A stretch of DNA of 64,000 nt. It comes from Pollenia angustigena. Taxonomy: Eukaryota; Arthropoda; Insecta; Diptera; Polleniidae. Both the position numbers and the translations under genes were made by a program. The notes under the pieces are model-generated. The model was not told the origin of the DNA. It searched no databases and worked only from the letters and a program-made list of their open reading frames with translations. The stretch is taken from contig OV884056.1 in the NCBI GenBank assembly GCA_930367215.1, positions 285,678,067 through 285,742,066 on the forward strand, written 5' to 3'. This document shows, piece by piece, positions 33,838 to 44,723 of this stretch. The number at the start of each line of letters is the position of its first letter. Position 1 is the stretch's first letter.

Positions 33838-34270
33838 CTGTGGCCGTATGGAAAAACTAGATAACTCCACTTTTTGAAAACACGAGAAAAACACACTTAA
33901 AGTTTTAAACATATTTCGCTAATTATTTAATTAGAATTTGTGTAACTATGCATGCGCATTTAACAAAACATTATTTTAAATTATGTTTTACATTTCTGGT
34001 TCTATTAAACTAATTTTTGGACATTAAAACCCAAAATCAATGTCACTTATCTTATTTTTTCGAAAAATGGAGTTATCTAGTTTTTCCGAAAAAATTTTTT
34101 TTTCTTAAATTATATTGATATTTTGCGGAATTAAGGCAACCTAAGTAATGACTTGTGGAAAAACATTAATTTTTTGACTCAGCACGTTAATTTACCCGTT
34201 TTTGCTACGAATAAATGGAGTTATCCAGTTTTTCCAAAAAATATTATTTTCTCTTTATGCTTATAAATCA
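33838..34270 (+). repeat. Partial copy of TIR element E
   Basis: Begins with CTGTGGCCGTATGGAAAA, the same end as the complete element at 35784-36468. ATGGAGTTATC(T/C)AGTTTTTCC recurs inside at about 34068 and 34215. The right end is missing. Confidence 0.6.
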
Positions 34271-34384
34271 AAAAATAAGCTGAGTTTACCCTTCTTGATT
34301 TTATGAAATTAATTGGCCAGTTTTTGGGACGTGGATTAACGTTATACTCGGTTTAACATAGGTTGAACCTGTAGTTAATTTTAT

Positions 34385-35085
34385 TTTAATAAATATTAAA
34401 ATTTTTAATCCAAATTTTTAATATTTTAATTAGGCTTAAGTTCATTAAATTTAATTTTCATTAAATTATTTTTATGAAGAAAGGAATTTTACAACATGAA
34501 AATCAATTAAAATTTACTGATAATTTTTCATTCTTGACTCAATCTGGGCTCGAACCCAGGTGTTTACGGACAGGTTACCCTGACATGTTTCGATTGCAAC
34601 CACTCAATCTCCTCAGAGGGCTTGCCGTTTAACACTGGCAGCCATCGACGACTGCTGACGTCATTAGTCAAACATCAATCCTTAAACCAAATTGTATTCA
34701 ACCTTTTGGTAGATCGAAATTTGCTTTGAATGATTATCTATTTTTATTTATTTTAACATGTTGTTCCTTTACTTCTGTTTTTTCGTACTTTTGTCAAGAA
34801 TTCTTCTTGAAGTTCAAAGTACATATTTTTTTGTTTTTTCATTTTTTTGTCTTTCTTTTTCTTGTTGACCTTTTCAGCACAACTTGAACGACAAATGCAA
34901 ACATAGAGCTCGTGCCTTAGCTTTAACAATTATTAGTATTGTGGTTATTTTATTGAACTATTTATGGTTTTTAATCCAAATTTTTAATATTTTAATTAGG
35001 CTTAAGTTCATTAAATTTAATTTTCATTAAATTATTTTTATGAAGAAAGGAATTTTACAACATGAAAATCAATTAAAAACAAAAG
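34385..35085 (-). repeat. R1 repeats, one and a half tandem units
   Basis: First unit about 34385-34915, with the tRNA-like core on the minus strand: A-box-like GATTGAGTGG and B box CTGGGTTCGAGCCCAG, where CTGGG and CCCAG can form a T-arm stem. The uninterrupted GTCATTAG at 34660-34667 is the empty site for the hAT element at 28226. A second, partial unit (34925-35085) follows in the same orientation. Confidence 0.7.
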
Positions 35086-35327
35086 GTGTTCCGTTAAATT
35101 TTTATAGTAAACTTGGTAATAAGATCGTTTTTAGCTTTTTAGTTTAGCTGACCAAAAACAATGGGTTAGGCTTCTATTTTGTTTTTTATGTTTTTCATAA
35201 AATTTAAAAGATTTTATCATCCGTGCTTAATTCCCAATTTTTATTCTTGATAAAAACACTGAACATTTATTGTTGATGGGATAAGCTATTCTAATGCGCA
35301 TTTCACTGGTTGCTTAGGCCAGATTAG

Positions 35328-35537
35328 TGCAAAAAAAATGTAAAAATCAACTCAAGAAAATCCACAATCCGAAGGCAAAACGTGATCGAGAAATCGGACG
35401 AAGAACTCGTAAATTTAGAAATAAATACTTCAGAAAACAAACTGAAATCAAGCCGGAAAAAGCTCAAGAGAAGTTTTATTGCATTTAACATTGAGAAGAT
35501 CGTCAAGGTTGCAGAAAAAAATAATTTTATAATATAA
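35328..35537 (+). other. Unassigned coding-like stretch, Lys/Glu-rich C-terminus
   Basis: Seventy codons are open from just after a TAG (35325-35327) to a TAA (35535-35537), with no ATG. The frame reads ...VIEKSDEELVNLEINTSENK then KLKSSRKKLKRSFIAFNIEK and IVKVAEKNNFII. Composition is protein-like and less AT-biased than the flanks. Possible acceptors (TTGCTTAG at 35309-35316) lie upstream. It could be a 3' exon of a host gene, or the end of a transposon protein. I do not recognise it. Confidence 0.3.
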
Positions 35538-35622
35538 AAATTTTATTAGTATTAAATATTGTATAGTGTTAAAAATATGAATATGTTCTTAGATTAATTT
35601 AATTTAACTAAAGAAATTTACA

Positions 35623-35756
35623 ACCAGGATCACAATGTCGACAAGAATATTTCTTTCGCATTTTTATATTTAAAACAAAAATAAAAAACTAAAATTCTTT
35701 TTGTTTTCAATATAAATATACGAAAGAAATGTTCTTGTCGACATCATGGGCCAGGC
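35623..35756. repeat. Foldback with ATGTCGACAAGAA arms
   Basis: Inverted arms of about 35 bases (ATGTCGACAAGAA(T/C)ATTTC...) around a central AT-rich loop; outer parts CCAGG.. and CCTGG.. also mirror each other. No clear target duplication. Confidence 0.6.
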
Positions 35757-35783
35757 AGTTAATTTGTTTTTATTTTAAGAAAT

Positions 35784-36468
35784 CTGTGGCCGTATATAAA
35801 AACTAGGTAACTCCATTTTTGAATAAAGTTTGTTTGTCTTCCAGATTCAAATTTATATATTTATTCTTAGAAAAAAAAAAACTGGATAAAAATGGTTTTT
35901 ATTATTTTTGTACGTAAAAACACCTTGCTATTATCTTTGCAACAGAAAAAAAATAAGTAAGTTAAAACCTTTTTCAAAGTTACTGTACCACATTGGGTAC
36001 GGTATGGGCTAAAAACTATTACTCGGAAAGATTTTTGGTGTTTGGAAGTCGTATTCTATGAATCAAAAACTGCAGAAAATATATAATATGCTTATTAAGA
36101 ATGCATAAATATTTTCTTTGAATTCTCTATAGTTGCAATTTTTAGGCTCACCATTTTGACCCGAAGTTGTTCCATATCGCTCTTTGTCTCTAAGTTTTCG
36201 AGACAACACCGTTTTAAACTTCTAATTTTTCTGTTTTCTAAGAGACTATGGAGTTAACTTGTTTTTCAAAAAATGCATGGAGTTATCTTGTTTTTACGTA
36301 AAAATTGATATTTTTCTAATTTTTGTTTTTCAAATAACTATTAAATGAGAAACTATACCGAAATTTCGATCTGACAGAGTGATAGTAAATGAAACACGCT
36401 TTCTATTTTTGGTGTTATCTCAATTTTCACAAAAAGTGGAGTTAACTAGTTTTTCCATACGGCCACAG
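35784..36468. mobile_element. TIR element E
   Basis: Ends CTGTGGCCGTAT at both sides, inverted, extended by AAAAACTAG.TAACTCCA. The motif ATGGAGTTA(T/A)C..GTTTTT recurs inside near the right end (36250-36300). A partial copy is at 33838. 685 bp, no transposase seen, superfamily unknown. Confidence 0.7.
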
Positions 36469-36509
36469 ATTTAAAGACCCGAGAATAATCAAGAATAATG
36501 TTAGCAACA

Positions 36510-36832
36510 AGATGGAGCCTAAGCTCACACAGTTCGTCCAACTATGACTCTCATGCGCGAAATTTTTGGTGATCGAATAACATCGCGTTTTTTTATTTCA
36601 ACTGGCCATTTGTTGGCCCGATTTAATGGCTCGCGATTTTGTTGTTGCCTAAATGAGGAGGTGTACGCCATTAAGCTAAGAACCACCCAACAGCTTTAGG
36701 CGAATATACGAGAAGAAGTGACCTGAAATTCTAAGAAAAGTTCAGGGGAATGGAAAGAGCACGTCAGGTCGAAGCAAACAATGCGCACCATTTGAAAGAT
36801 GTTATCTTTAAAACATAATTCGAACATATCGA
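36510..36832 (+). pseudogene. mariner transposase relic E
   Basis: Reads QDGA*AHTVRPTMTLMREIF, the block with the second catalytic aspartate, then GDRITSR, a degraded WP..ARFNGS segment, and a C-terminal EANNAHHLKDVIFK before a stop. Stops and frameshifts are frequent and there are no element ends. It belongs to a further DD41D-type sub-lineage. Confidence 0.65.
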
Positions 36833-37156
36833 GTTCTTATCGCAAGAAAAGCTGAAGCGACAAAAACACAATTTTACAGGAAAAGTTTCGTATGAAGTAC
36901 CGTGTGCGGCCATAAAAGTTTAGAAGATGACGCAAGTGTTGCCAATAAATTCATTAATGAAAAAACGAAAATTGCAAATGATGTCGCTTAAGTTATTTTT
37001 GAGGTAAGGACTCGATATTTCGAAACTATAAACTAAATTTTAATTAATGCGAACATTAAATAAAATCAAAAAGAAAACAGTTTTTCATTAAATAAATTAT
37101 AACGTTACTTATGCGCCACCTTGGAGTAATAAAAAAAATTTAAATTTAAAAAATCA

Positions 37157-37570
37157 TTAATTTTTTTGATATTTTTAGTTAGGCTTGAGTTCATCAAATT
37201 TAATTTTCATTTTTACTGAAGGAAAGAATTTTTACAACATGAAATTTTTTTTAAAATTTATTGACGATTTTCTTGGCTGAGCTGGGGCTCGAACCTGGGT
37301 TGAATTTACATGTTTCAAGCATCACCTCATTCTTTCATCAGAATTCTTTGAGTTAACCACTGCACCACTGCGGTGCCTGCCAGCCAACAGTCAAACATCA
37401 ACCTTTACCCAGTGGTACTGGTGGTTCGAAATTTGCTGTAATTATCATTTTTCAATTTTATTTACATGTAAAAAATAAAAATTCCTTCTTTCAGTCAAAA
37501 CAATTTAATGAAAATTAAATTTGATGAACTCAGGCCTAACTAAAAATATCAAACAAATTAAAAATTAACA
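37157..37570 (-). repeat. R1-related element: tRNA-like core between inverted arms
   Basis: Left arm 37157-37245 and right arm about 37480-37570 are inverted copies (TTAGTTAGGC.TGAGTTCATC and its complement). Between them, on the minus strand, is a tRNA-like unit with A box TGGTGCAGTGG and B box GGTTCGAGCCC, both fitting the polymerase III consensus, 61 bases apart. The element thus joins a MITE-like shape with an internal polymerase III promoter. AAATCATTAATTTT occurs just outside both arms (about 37150 and 37598), possibly a target duplication. Confidence 0.7.
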
Positions 37571-37699
37571 GTTCAACTAAAAATCACAATTGTTCTTAAA
37601 ATCATTAATTTTGGTTTAAAAATATAATTTATATGAAAACAGATGCCTGGCACTTTACCTTAATGTAAGTCGAAAATGATCACTAGACTGAAATCTTAA

Positions 37700-37842
37700 G
37701 TTAAACAAATATTTTTCCCCTTTAGCCAATCAAGCGACGAAGGTCTACGCTTGTCTGCAGGAGACCAGAGCCCCTGGCGGGAATCGAACCTGCAACCCCG
37801 GCGCTGATAGACTAGCTCATTACCTGCTGGCCTACCGGGGCA
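37700..37842 (-). repeat. tRNA-derived SINE-like element S1, copy 2
   Basis: The best S1 head: on the minus strand TGCCCCGGTAGGCC, A-box-like AGCAGGTAATGAGC, B box GCAGGTTCGATTCCCGC, and GCCAGGGGC whose GGGGC pairs with the 5' GCCCC like an acceptor stem. An S1-specific body follows to about 37700. Confidence 0.65.
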
Positions 37843-37849
37843 CTCGACG

Positions 37850-38689
37850 TTTCTATTGATATATTCCATCGACTTGGAGCTGTTACTCTAAATCGAATTT
37901 TAGTCTTACAAATCCTTAAAGTTAAAACACCTTCAATTTAGATCCTTGAAAAAACAGCTCTTACACCAACCCTCCTTTATTTCATACCTACAATGTTTTT
38001 TTCAAACTAAGTTTTCAATTAATTAAATTAAATGCTTATTTTTATGTCTATACAACAAAATAGCAGAAACTAGAATTTCTATGTGAACAAAATGTGGGTA
38101 GTTAAGCAAAAAAAAGAAAAAAAAACCAAACATTATACAGAGAGATGATGATAAAAATATTTTGAAAACAAACAAGAAATCTCTAATGAACCCGCATATG
38201 ACAATGTGATTTTGTTTGTTTCTATATTTATTCATAGTTTTAAGCCGGCCACGTTTTTTTTAAATATTTATTATTATTTTATCAGATCTTAATGTAATTA
38301 AAAATTTAGATAAAGATAATTAAAGCACGAACAATAAAAAAAAATATATTAAAAAATAACAAGTTTCACCTGAATTAGAAGTTGAGCTTCTTACTTACAC
38401 CCACCTAATGGTAAAAGTTTTGTGAAACCAAATTGATTTAGATTGTTTTTTATTTAACCTGAATTAAAATTACAATTTAAAACTACTTAACCCAAAACTT
38501 ATTTATGTTTTATGGACGAAAGCAAAAATGTCAGGCCTGTCACACCTTCTAATCGAAACGATTTTAATTTCGTAGTTGCAATTGCGATTGAATTTGTTGT
38601 AGTTTCTTTAAACTAATTACAATAAGGGACCCGTTGAGAAATGGGTGGGGTGTCACAAAGCCATAGGACATAAAGCCATAATGACCTGC
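37850..38689. other. Mostly unassigned; single foldback end at 38531
   Basis: AT-rich. TCAGGCCTGTCACA at 38531 matches the end of the small foldback at 47529-47639, but its partner is not found. The open frame on the minus strand at 38564-38767 overlaps the tandem repeat and is chance. Confidence 0.4.
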
Positions 38690-38860
38690 TTCGCTAACTA
38701 AAGCTTCGCTGTATAGACGGCCTTCGGCCGGGCGCAAGGATTTTCTCCTCCATAGTATAACAAACACCGGCTTCGCTTACTAAAGCTTCTCTGTATAGCC
38801 GGCCTTTTGGCGGACGCAAGAATTTTCTCCTTTATGGTATAACAAGTACCGATTTCGCTA
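38690..38860. repeat. 82-bp tandem repeat with hairpin
   Basis: TCGCT(A/T)ACTAAAGCTTC recurs at about 38691 and 38773, and TCGCTA again at 38855, a period of 82. Each unit has a GGCC-TTCGG-CC hairpin segment and ATTTTCTCCT...GGTATAACAA. Just over two units. Confidence 0.7.
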
Positions 38861-39289
38861 AGTATAAATTAGAATAAATTCGAAAAAATTAAAAATGTTA
38901 ATAATTTAAGTATTTTTACTTCTATTTTTTATGCGTTCTGCATGGACTTTTCGTTTTTTTATAAACTTAAAGGCATTTCTAATGTCCGTATCTTCCTCAC
39001 TTGAGACAAATGATCGGCAGGCGTCACTGCGACACTAAAATTTTGCATAAACAAAACAATAAACAGTTATAAAAATCAAATTTCGAAATAACAAAAGAAA
39101 CAAACGAAAATAAAAAAAAATGCCGCACATAATTCGCTCGCATTTATTTCGGGGAATTTCTGCATTTATTTATAGTTAGCTTATAGTTAGTTGTTAAAAA
39201 GGTTATTATTAATGCGTTATTTTTGTAGTCGACTACCAAATTGCTTGCAGGGTATATATGAACACTGCATTCATTCCGAAATATGTATT

Positions 39290-39977
39290 TATATTCCTAT
39301 ACAAATATTAACAAAATGCCCTCCATTTTGAACTCCTCCGAAACGGCTTGACCGATTTTTATGAAATTTTGCATGTGTATTTGTTAGGTATGAGAATAGG
39401 TCGTAGCGTATATTTTATATCGCTAGAGGGCGCAAAATATTGCAATAGGGATAAAACTCCTACTCTCCAATCTTCTAAACTAACCAACCGGTTTTCTTAA
39501 AATTTGGCATGCAGACAATGTAACATCTGAAAGAGTTTAGGGAATAGGGTGTGAAATAGGGTAAGAGGGCTAAAAGCTCCCCCTCCTTATATCTTCGTAA
39601 CTTATCAACCGATTTTTTTTTTAAATTTCGCAGGCAAATAGTGTTACTGTTGGAAAGAACTGTAGCCTATAGTTTTTATTATTTAGGGAGTAAAATAGAG
39701 CAAGAGAGGTAAAAGCTCTCACTCTCTTATCGTTTTAACTAATCAACCGGTGTTCTTAAAATTTGGCATGCATACACTGTAACATCGGAAAGAAAAAAGC
39801 TCCGCCTCCATATATCATCTTAACTAATCAATTAATTTTCTTGAAATTGGGCAGGGAAGTAGTGTAACATCTGGAAAGAACTATAGAATATAATTTTTTC
39901 TTAAAATGGCTAGCAGATACTGTTACATCTGAAAGAAATAAGTTATGTGGCCAAACAACGTTTGCCAGGCAAGCTAG
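39290..39977 (+). mobile_element. Helitron-like element, diverged
   Basis: The right end has a hairpin GGCCAAAC-AAC-GTTTGCC followed by AGGCAAG and CTAG (39974-39977), as at Helitron 3' ends. The interior has imperfect repeats of AACCGGTTTTCTTAAAATTTGGCATGC-type sequence every 100-250 bases. The left end near 39294 is not precise. 38880-39289 shows nothing. Confidence 0.5.
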
Positions 39978-40225
39978 CAATCATTAACATTTTTTGTAAT
40001 AATGAGACACTCAAAAAAAATTTAATATTTACACTAAAAAAAAATTTAACATCAAAAAAATAGTAAAATCAACTCGAAATTTTGGTATTACATATTACTG
40101 AAAATTAACAATTTTTTGCATTCAAATTAGCTTACACTTGAACGGATGAACGGATCTGACGTTGCCGATAATATATTATATAGATCTTCATTTGTAGAAT
40201 TTCGTAAAAATTTTCTAGTATTGTG

Positions 40226-40826
40226 CTTTCTATAAAATCAGTAATTCCTTTTTTCCTAAGCTTCCTCTGATAAATCTACAAGTGGCACCAACTGATATTT
40301 AATGACATCTTCTCCATGATAAAGGATTTTGTGAACTGAAGCAGACATATTTCTCCATGGGTACTTGGTTGCAGTTTCCTTTGCAAAATCTACCAATTTT
40401 CTGGAGTCAATTTCTTCATTGCACGCAAGTACTTCTAGGATTATTTTAAATCTAAGAATGAGGTTAAAATCAACACCTGATATTTCAGATGCTGTTTCTG
40501 GATCTGAAAAGCATCTTCTTGCGGTATTGCCATCATTTGTATTGCCTGGACCTTGTTTTGGCTGATCTATAATCAACCCAAATTGACGATATTCATCTTG
40601 AACATGTTTCTTTTTTGAACTTCTTAACTACCTGTTAGTTTCATTGTTTCTTATTGATCATGAAGATCCGAAATCCAAATCATAACTGATTTTTAGTATG
40701 TGTTCCATAAGTCGTATTCGTGCATGTAGTGGTGATAATCCAAATCTAATTATTTTATCTAATGATTTTGTAGGGACTTGGTTTAATTGGCTTGATGTTG
40801 CATGGCATATGATGCAGCTGGATGCA
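40226..40826 (-). pseudogene. RAG1/Transib-like transposase C-terminal relic
   Basis: On the minus strand the reading runs CIICHATSSQLNQ (a CxxC pair), FGLSPLHARIRLMEHILKIS, then after stops and a frameshift IDQPKQGPGNTNDGNTARR, ISGVDFNLILRFKIILEVL, TATKYPWRNMSASVHKILYH and LSEEA*E.RN. The pair HKILYH is H-4-H, and the glutamate of LSE is the 17th residue after the second histidine. From memory, RAG1 has the same H-4-H and puts its catalytic glutamate 17 residues on. CxxC, H-4-H and a final E are known for Transib/RAG1 and CMC transposases. Stops lie in both parts and the N-terminus is absent. Similar unnamed proteins occur in arthropods and cnidarians as far as I recall; I cannot check. Confidence 0.6.
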
Positions 40827-40862
40827 GCCTTCGTGTTAGTTAAAAATATGGTCACCTCCAAT

Positions 40863-43141
40863 TAGGGTAGCCAGATTTTGAATTCGAAAAAGCAGTACAT
40901 TGGTTATGAAAAAACAGTACAATCAAGAAAAAACAGTACATTTTTTTACGAAAGCATAACTATTTATTAAATATTTACAACTGTTGAACAACAATAATAT
41001 AAAGAAATAGACTTCAAACATCAACATCAAAGGAAAGATTCACATTTAATGGTATTTCATATACAAAATGACACCATTTGCGTTTATAAAGCATACACCA
41101 CAAACGAAGCATTTGGTCATTGTATCATTTTCCAATGTACAATGTTTAAATACCTTAGTTTATATTTAACTTAAAAAACTTATTCATTGATTGGGTTAGT
41201 AGAATTTTCTTAAACCATATTGGTATTTAAAGCAATTTTTACCACACACATACTGTGGAACTATCGCATAAATTTCAACAAATATTTGTTTCTTTCTTTA
41301 ATTTAAACGGTAGTCATATGTCTTAAAATAATAACACGAAAATATATGAAGGATGTGAGCAAATCCTTTTTTAATCGGTATATTTTTGATAAAACAATAG
41401 ACGCAGTACAAAAATTCTAATTATTTTACAACTTTTTTGTTTGCAAAACAACAATTTCTTTAAACTAAATATTGTAAAATACACTGTGCAACAAAATTAG
41501 GGTCATCGCCACCAGCCTCAACACTTGCACCGCGAAATGAAAGTAGACTACTAGTAGAGTCTATTTATGGGCCCCTAAAGTTTTTTAATTTTTTGAAAAG
41601 GCGTTTGGTATAAGTCAAAAAAAATATACTAAATGTACTTTTGAGCTGAAAACTTATTTTAGATGTCTTCAGTAGAATCCAATGGCGACTCATTTCTTAG
41701 AATTTATTAACCCTCTAACTCTCATTTTAAGGGGTCATTTTTGCCATTTTTCCCAACTCCTAAAAAAAGTATACTAAAACGGCACTTATAAGAGTTAAAA
41801 AGCTCTACGAATATTTTCTGCATCAAATTTCACTTGTGGTCTTCTAATGCCCGTAATTTCTACAAAAAGATATATAGTCGTGTTCGTACCTAACAGTTCT
41901 CTTTACCTATCCGGTACCACTATTTTGGTAATTTAAACGGTAATGTTACCTACGTGTATTAACTATCGAAAATCGGTGGTGTAAAATACACTTTAACCCG
42001 TAGGTAAGGAATACGTTTAAAAATTTTGAAAATCATAGATACCTATACACAGCTAGATATATATTTGTTGAAATTACGGGCATAAGACCAAAAATCATCC
42101 AATGCAAGTAAAACGGGTTTTCGAAATTCCGGGCCTTGATTTTTTTTTAATATTTCGAAAACCCGTTTTACATATATTGCACGATTTTTTGGTCTTAGAA
42201 GACCGCTAGTGAAATTTGATGAAGAAAATATTCATAGAATATTTTAACCCTCTAACGTGCCGTTTTAGTGTAGAAGTTAAAAAAAATTACAAAAATTACC
42301 CCTTAAAATGAGTGTTAGAGGGTTAATATATTCTATGAAAAGAATCGCCATACAATTCTACTGAAGATATGTGAAATAGTCTTTTAGGTCAGAAGTACAT
42401 TTAGTATATTTTTTTGACTTGTACCAAACGCCCTTTCAAAAAATTCAAAAATGTCAATGCCCAAAATTTCAAGAATTCGTTTTTGATACATTGCACGAAC
42501 TTTTGGTCTAAGAAGATCCCTAGTGAAATTTGACGCAGAAAATATTCGCAGAGCATTTTAACCCTAATAAGTGCCATTTTGTATACTATTGTTTAAGAGT
42601 TGGGAAAAAGGGCAAAAATTACCCCTTATAATGAGAGTTAGAGGGTAAATAAATTCTAAGAAAAGATTCGCCACACGATTCAACTGCAGACATCTAACAT
42701 TATTTTATAGCTCAGAAGAACAGTTAGTATATTTTTTGTTTGACTTATACCAAACTCCTTTTCAAAAAATTAAAAAAATTTAGTGGCCCATATTTCGGGA
42801 GCCCAAGCTAACTTTTCAAAACCCTTTGGCAGATTTGCTCTACTAGTAGTCTAGTGTTAAGGCTGTTTTTTTTTTTTTTTTTGTTGCACAGTGCTATAAG
42901 GATATTATGACAATATAGCTTGATAGCATACCGGTTAAAATTCCCAAATGTGTATTATTTAAAAACGATTTTTCTTAATATCTTTGTTTTTTGGACACTA
43001 AACTTAAAAATCAGTACAGAAAACAGTACAAAGTGTAAACAACAATACATTTGCGTTCTGTTTTGGCTGTTGTGCATAAAACAGTACAATTGACAAAAAT
43101 CAGTACATGTACTGCTAAAAACAGTACGTATGGCAACCCTA
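40863..43141. mobile_element. hAT element with exact 8-bp duplication (left arm)
   Basis: Ends TAGGGTAGCCAGA (left) and TAGGGTTGCCATACG (right, minus strand). CCTCCAAT is repeated exactly at 40855-40862 and 43142-43149. ACAGTACA motifs cluster within 100 bases of both ends, as subterminal sites in hAT elements do. The interior lacks a recognisable transposase and holds a large foldback. Confidence 0.9.
41482..42893. mobile_element. Large foldback of ~280-bp units, inside hAT
   Basis: Outer ends CACTGTGCAACAAAA are inverted. Inside, one unit points right (about 41594-41866) and two point left (about 42130-42460 and 42475-42790). Each unit holds AACCCTCTAA(C).CTCATTTTA and CCATTTTT..-type blocks and a TTGGT(C)TAAGA.. 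block. The middle is unique and includes CGTAGGTAA inverted repeats. No coding potential. Confidence 0.75.
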
Positions 43142-43561
43142 CCTCCAATTAAATTATGTTTAAAGAAAATTTTAGACATGTTATGTTTAATTTAACCATA
43201 TTATTGTCACCGACAACCATATTATTTTGAAATTAGTCCCCCATCAGGTTGCCTCAAGAGATGGTATGGTTTAATATGACAATACATAATTTGTTTTCAA
43301 ATTAACAAAAGCATTTTTCTCTTTTCTAAGAGCAACATGCTATGGTTAAAAAACAACCATGCAATTATAAGTGTTAAACATATTTTAGTTGCTACGAACC
43401 TTATATTGTTCGGAGGCAACTATAATATGGTTGTGGCTTCTTGATGGAGGTCTAATTTAACCATAATATGGTTGTCGGTGGCAATTATTTGCCATAGGTC
43501 CCTTTTAACTGAAACTGTCACATATGTTTAAAATTTTCTTTAAAAATAGTTTGTGTTAGAG

Positions 43562-44723
43562 TAGGCCTGCCATACGTCCTGGTTTTCCAGGATTGTCCTG
43601 GTTTTAGACTACTGGTCCTGGTGTCCTGGCCCACTATTAAATTGTCCTGGTTTTTTGTACAGGTCAAGACAAACAAATTTGTTTTTTGCTGGTTTAAATT
43701 GTTAACAAAGGTTAAGATTTCTGTTATAACACTGCTAACATAAGGTAATTGTATAAAGAACTTTAACTAAATCCAACTGTTATCTGGTGTAAAGCTGGTA
43801 AAAGCTTTCAATTATATTAGATGATAGTCAATCCTCTTTCAAATTTTGTTTCAACTAGTGGCTGTAAAAAGTTATACCATGTAAACAACTTTTAGAAGTT
43901 ATCGAAAACCGACAAATTGCTTTCTCTAAGGCAGCCCATACACGTTTCAATTCAATTGTTAACTGAGTCGGTCGTTGTCCAAATCAAAGCGTGTATGGCT
44001 TAGTCAATTGATTAGTTTGACAGTTGTCGAGTTGGTTGAAGAATAATCAAAAAGAGTTTGATTTTGTTCAAGTTGAGTACTTAGGTTGCTCAATGGACTA
44101 AAGAAAGAAACTCGTTAAAGACTGAAACACTGCAGTGTTTCAATGTAAGTTTGATTTTAATATGACATGCTACCTGTTTTATAACTATATCAAAGACCGA
44201 AATGCAGTTCTAGAAAAAGTGCAATCTTCTGAAAATTATTTTAGTTTAGAACATTTTAAGCTCAACTTTTTATTATTTTTCATCGTTTTTATGTACATGA
44301 AGTACACGTTAATTTTTATATTGTTGGATTAAAAAAAACTGGATGGTTTTTACATATCACACCCTAAATACTAAAAGCTAACAACTCAAAATTCTTAAAT
44401 TTTCAGGAGGGCCAAAAAACTGTTTATGTAAAAATGGTGATAATATTAAAAAAAAAGGGTATAAAAATAAGTTCCCTTATTAAAAAAGTCCAAGAAGAAA
44501 GTTTTGCTGCCTTTTCAATTTTGTAAGTAGCTAGAGAAGTGAAATGAGAATTCATTTATGAAAAAAAGTAATTTTTGAAAAATTTTGAGTTGTGACCCTT
44601 TAGTATTTAGGGTGCGATATACTACTTACATATGTATTAAAAAAAAACTTTTCTGTTGGTATAATTTTTTATCCATTTTTTCCATGTGTCCTGGTTGATA
44701 GGTTCAAACATCTGGCAGCCCTA
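43562..44723. mobile_element. hAT element with exact 8-bp duplication (right arm)
   Basis: Ends TAGGCCTGCCATACG (left) and TAGGGCTGCCAGATG (right, minus strand), with TGTTAGAG repeated exactly at 43554-43561 and 44724-44731. GTCCTGGTTTT motifs recur in the left 100 bases, and a GTCCTGGTT is near the right end. Interior non-coding; the open frame at 44135-44332 has no known motif. End sequences suggest kinship with the element in the left arm. Confidence 0.9.
43930..44000. mobile_element. Tiny TAA-type foldback MITE, degenerate
   Basis: GGCAGCCCATACACG at the left and AGCCATACACGC (minus strand) at the right, next to TAA (43927-43929) and TAG (44001-44003). It resembles the other TAA-flanked MITEs, with an ATACAC at positions 9-14, but the ends differ by an indel. 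Confidence 0.4.

Noticed and set aside
40183..40226. Second Helitron start on the minus strand near 40190
   Set aside because: TCTATATAATATATT resembles a Helitron 5' end, but I found no matching 3' end and no internal similarity.
42955..43179. 74-codon minus-strand frame at the right end of the hAT element
   Set aside because: Made from ACAGTACA subterminal repeats; not a protein.
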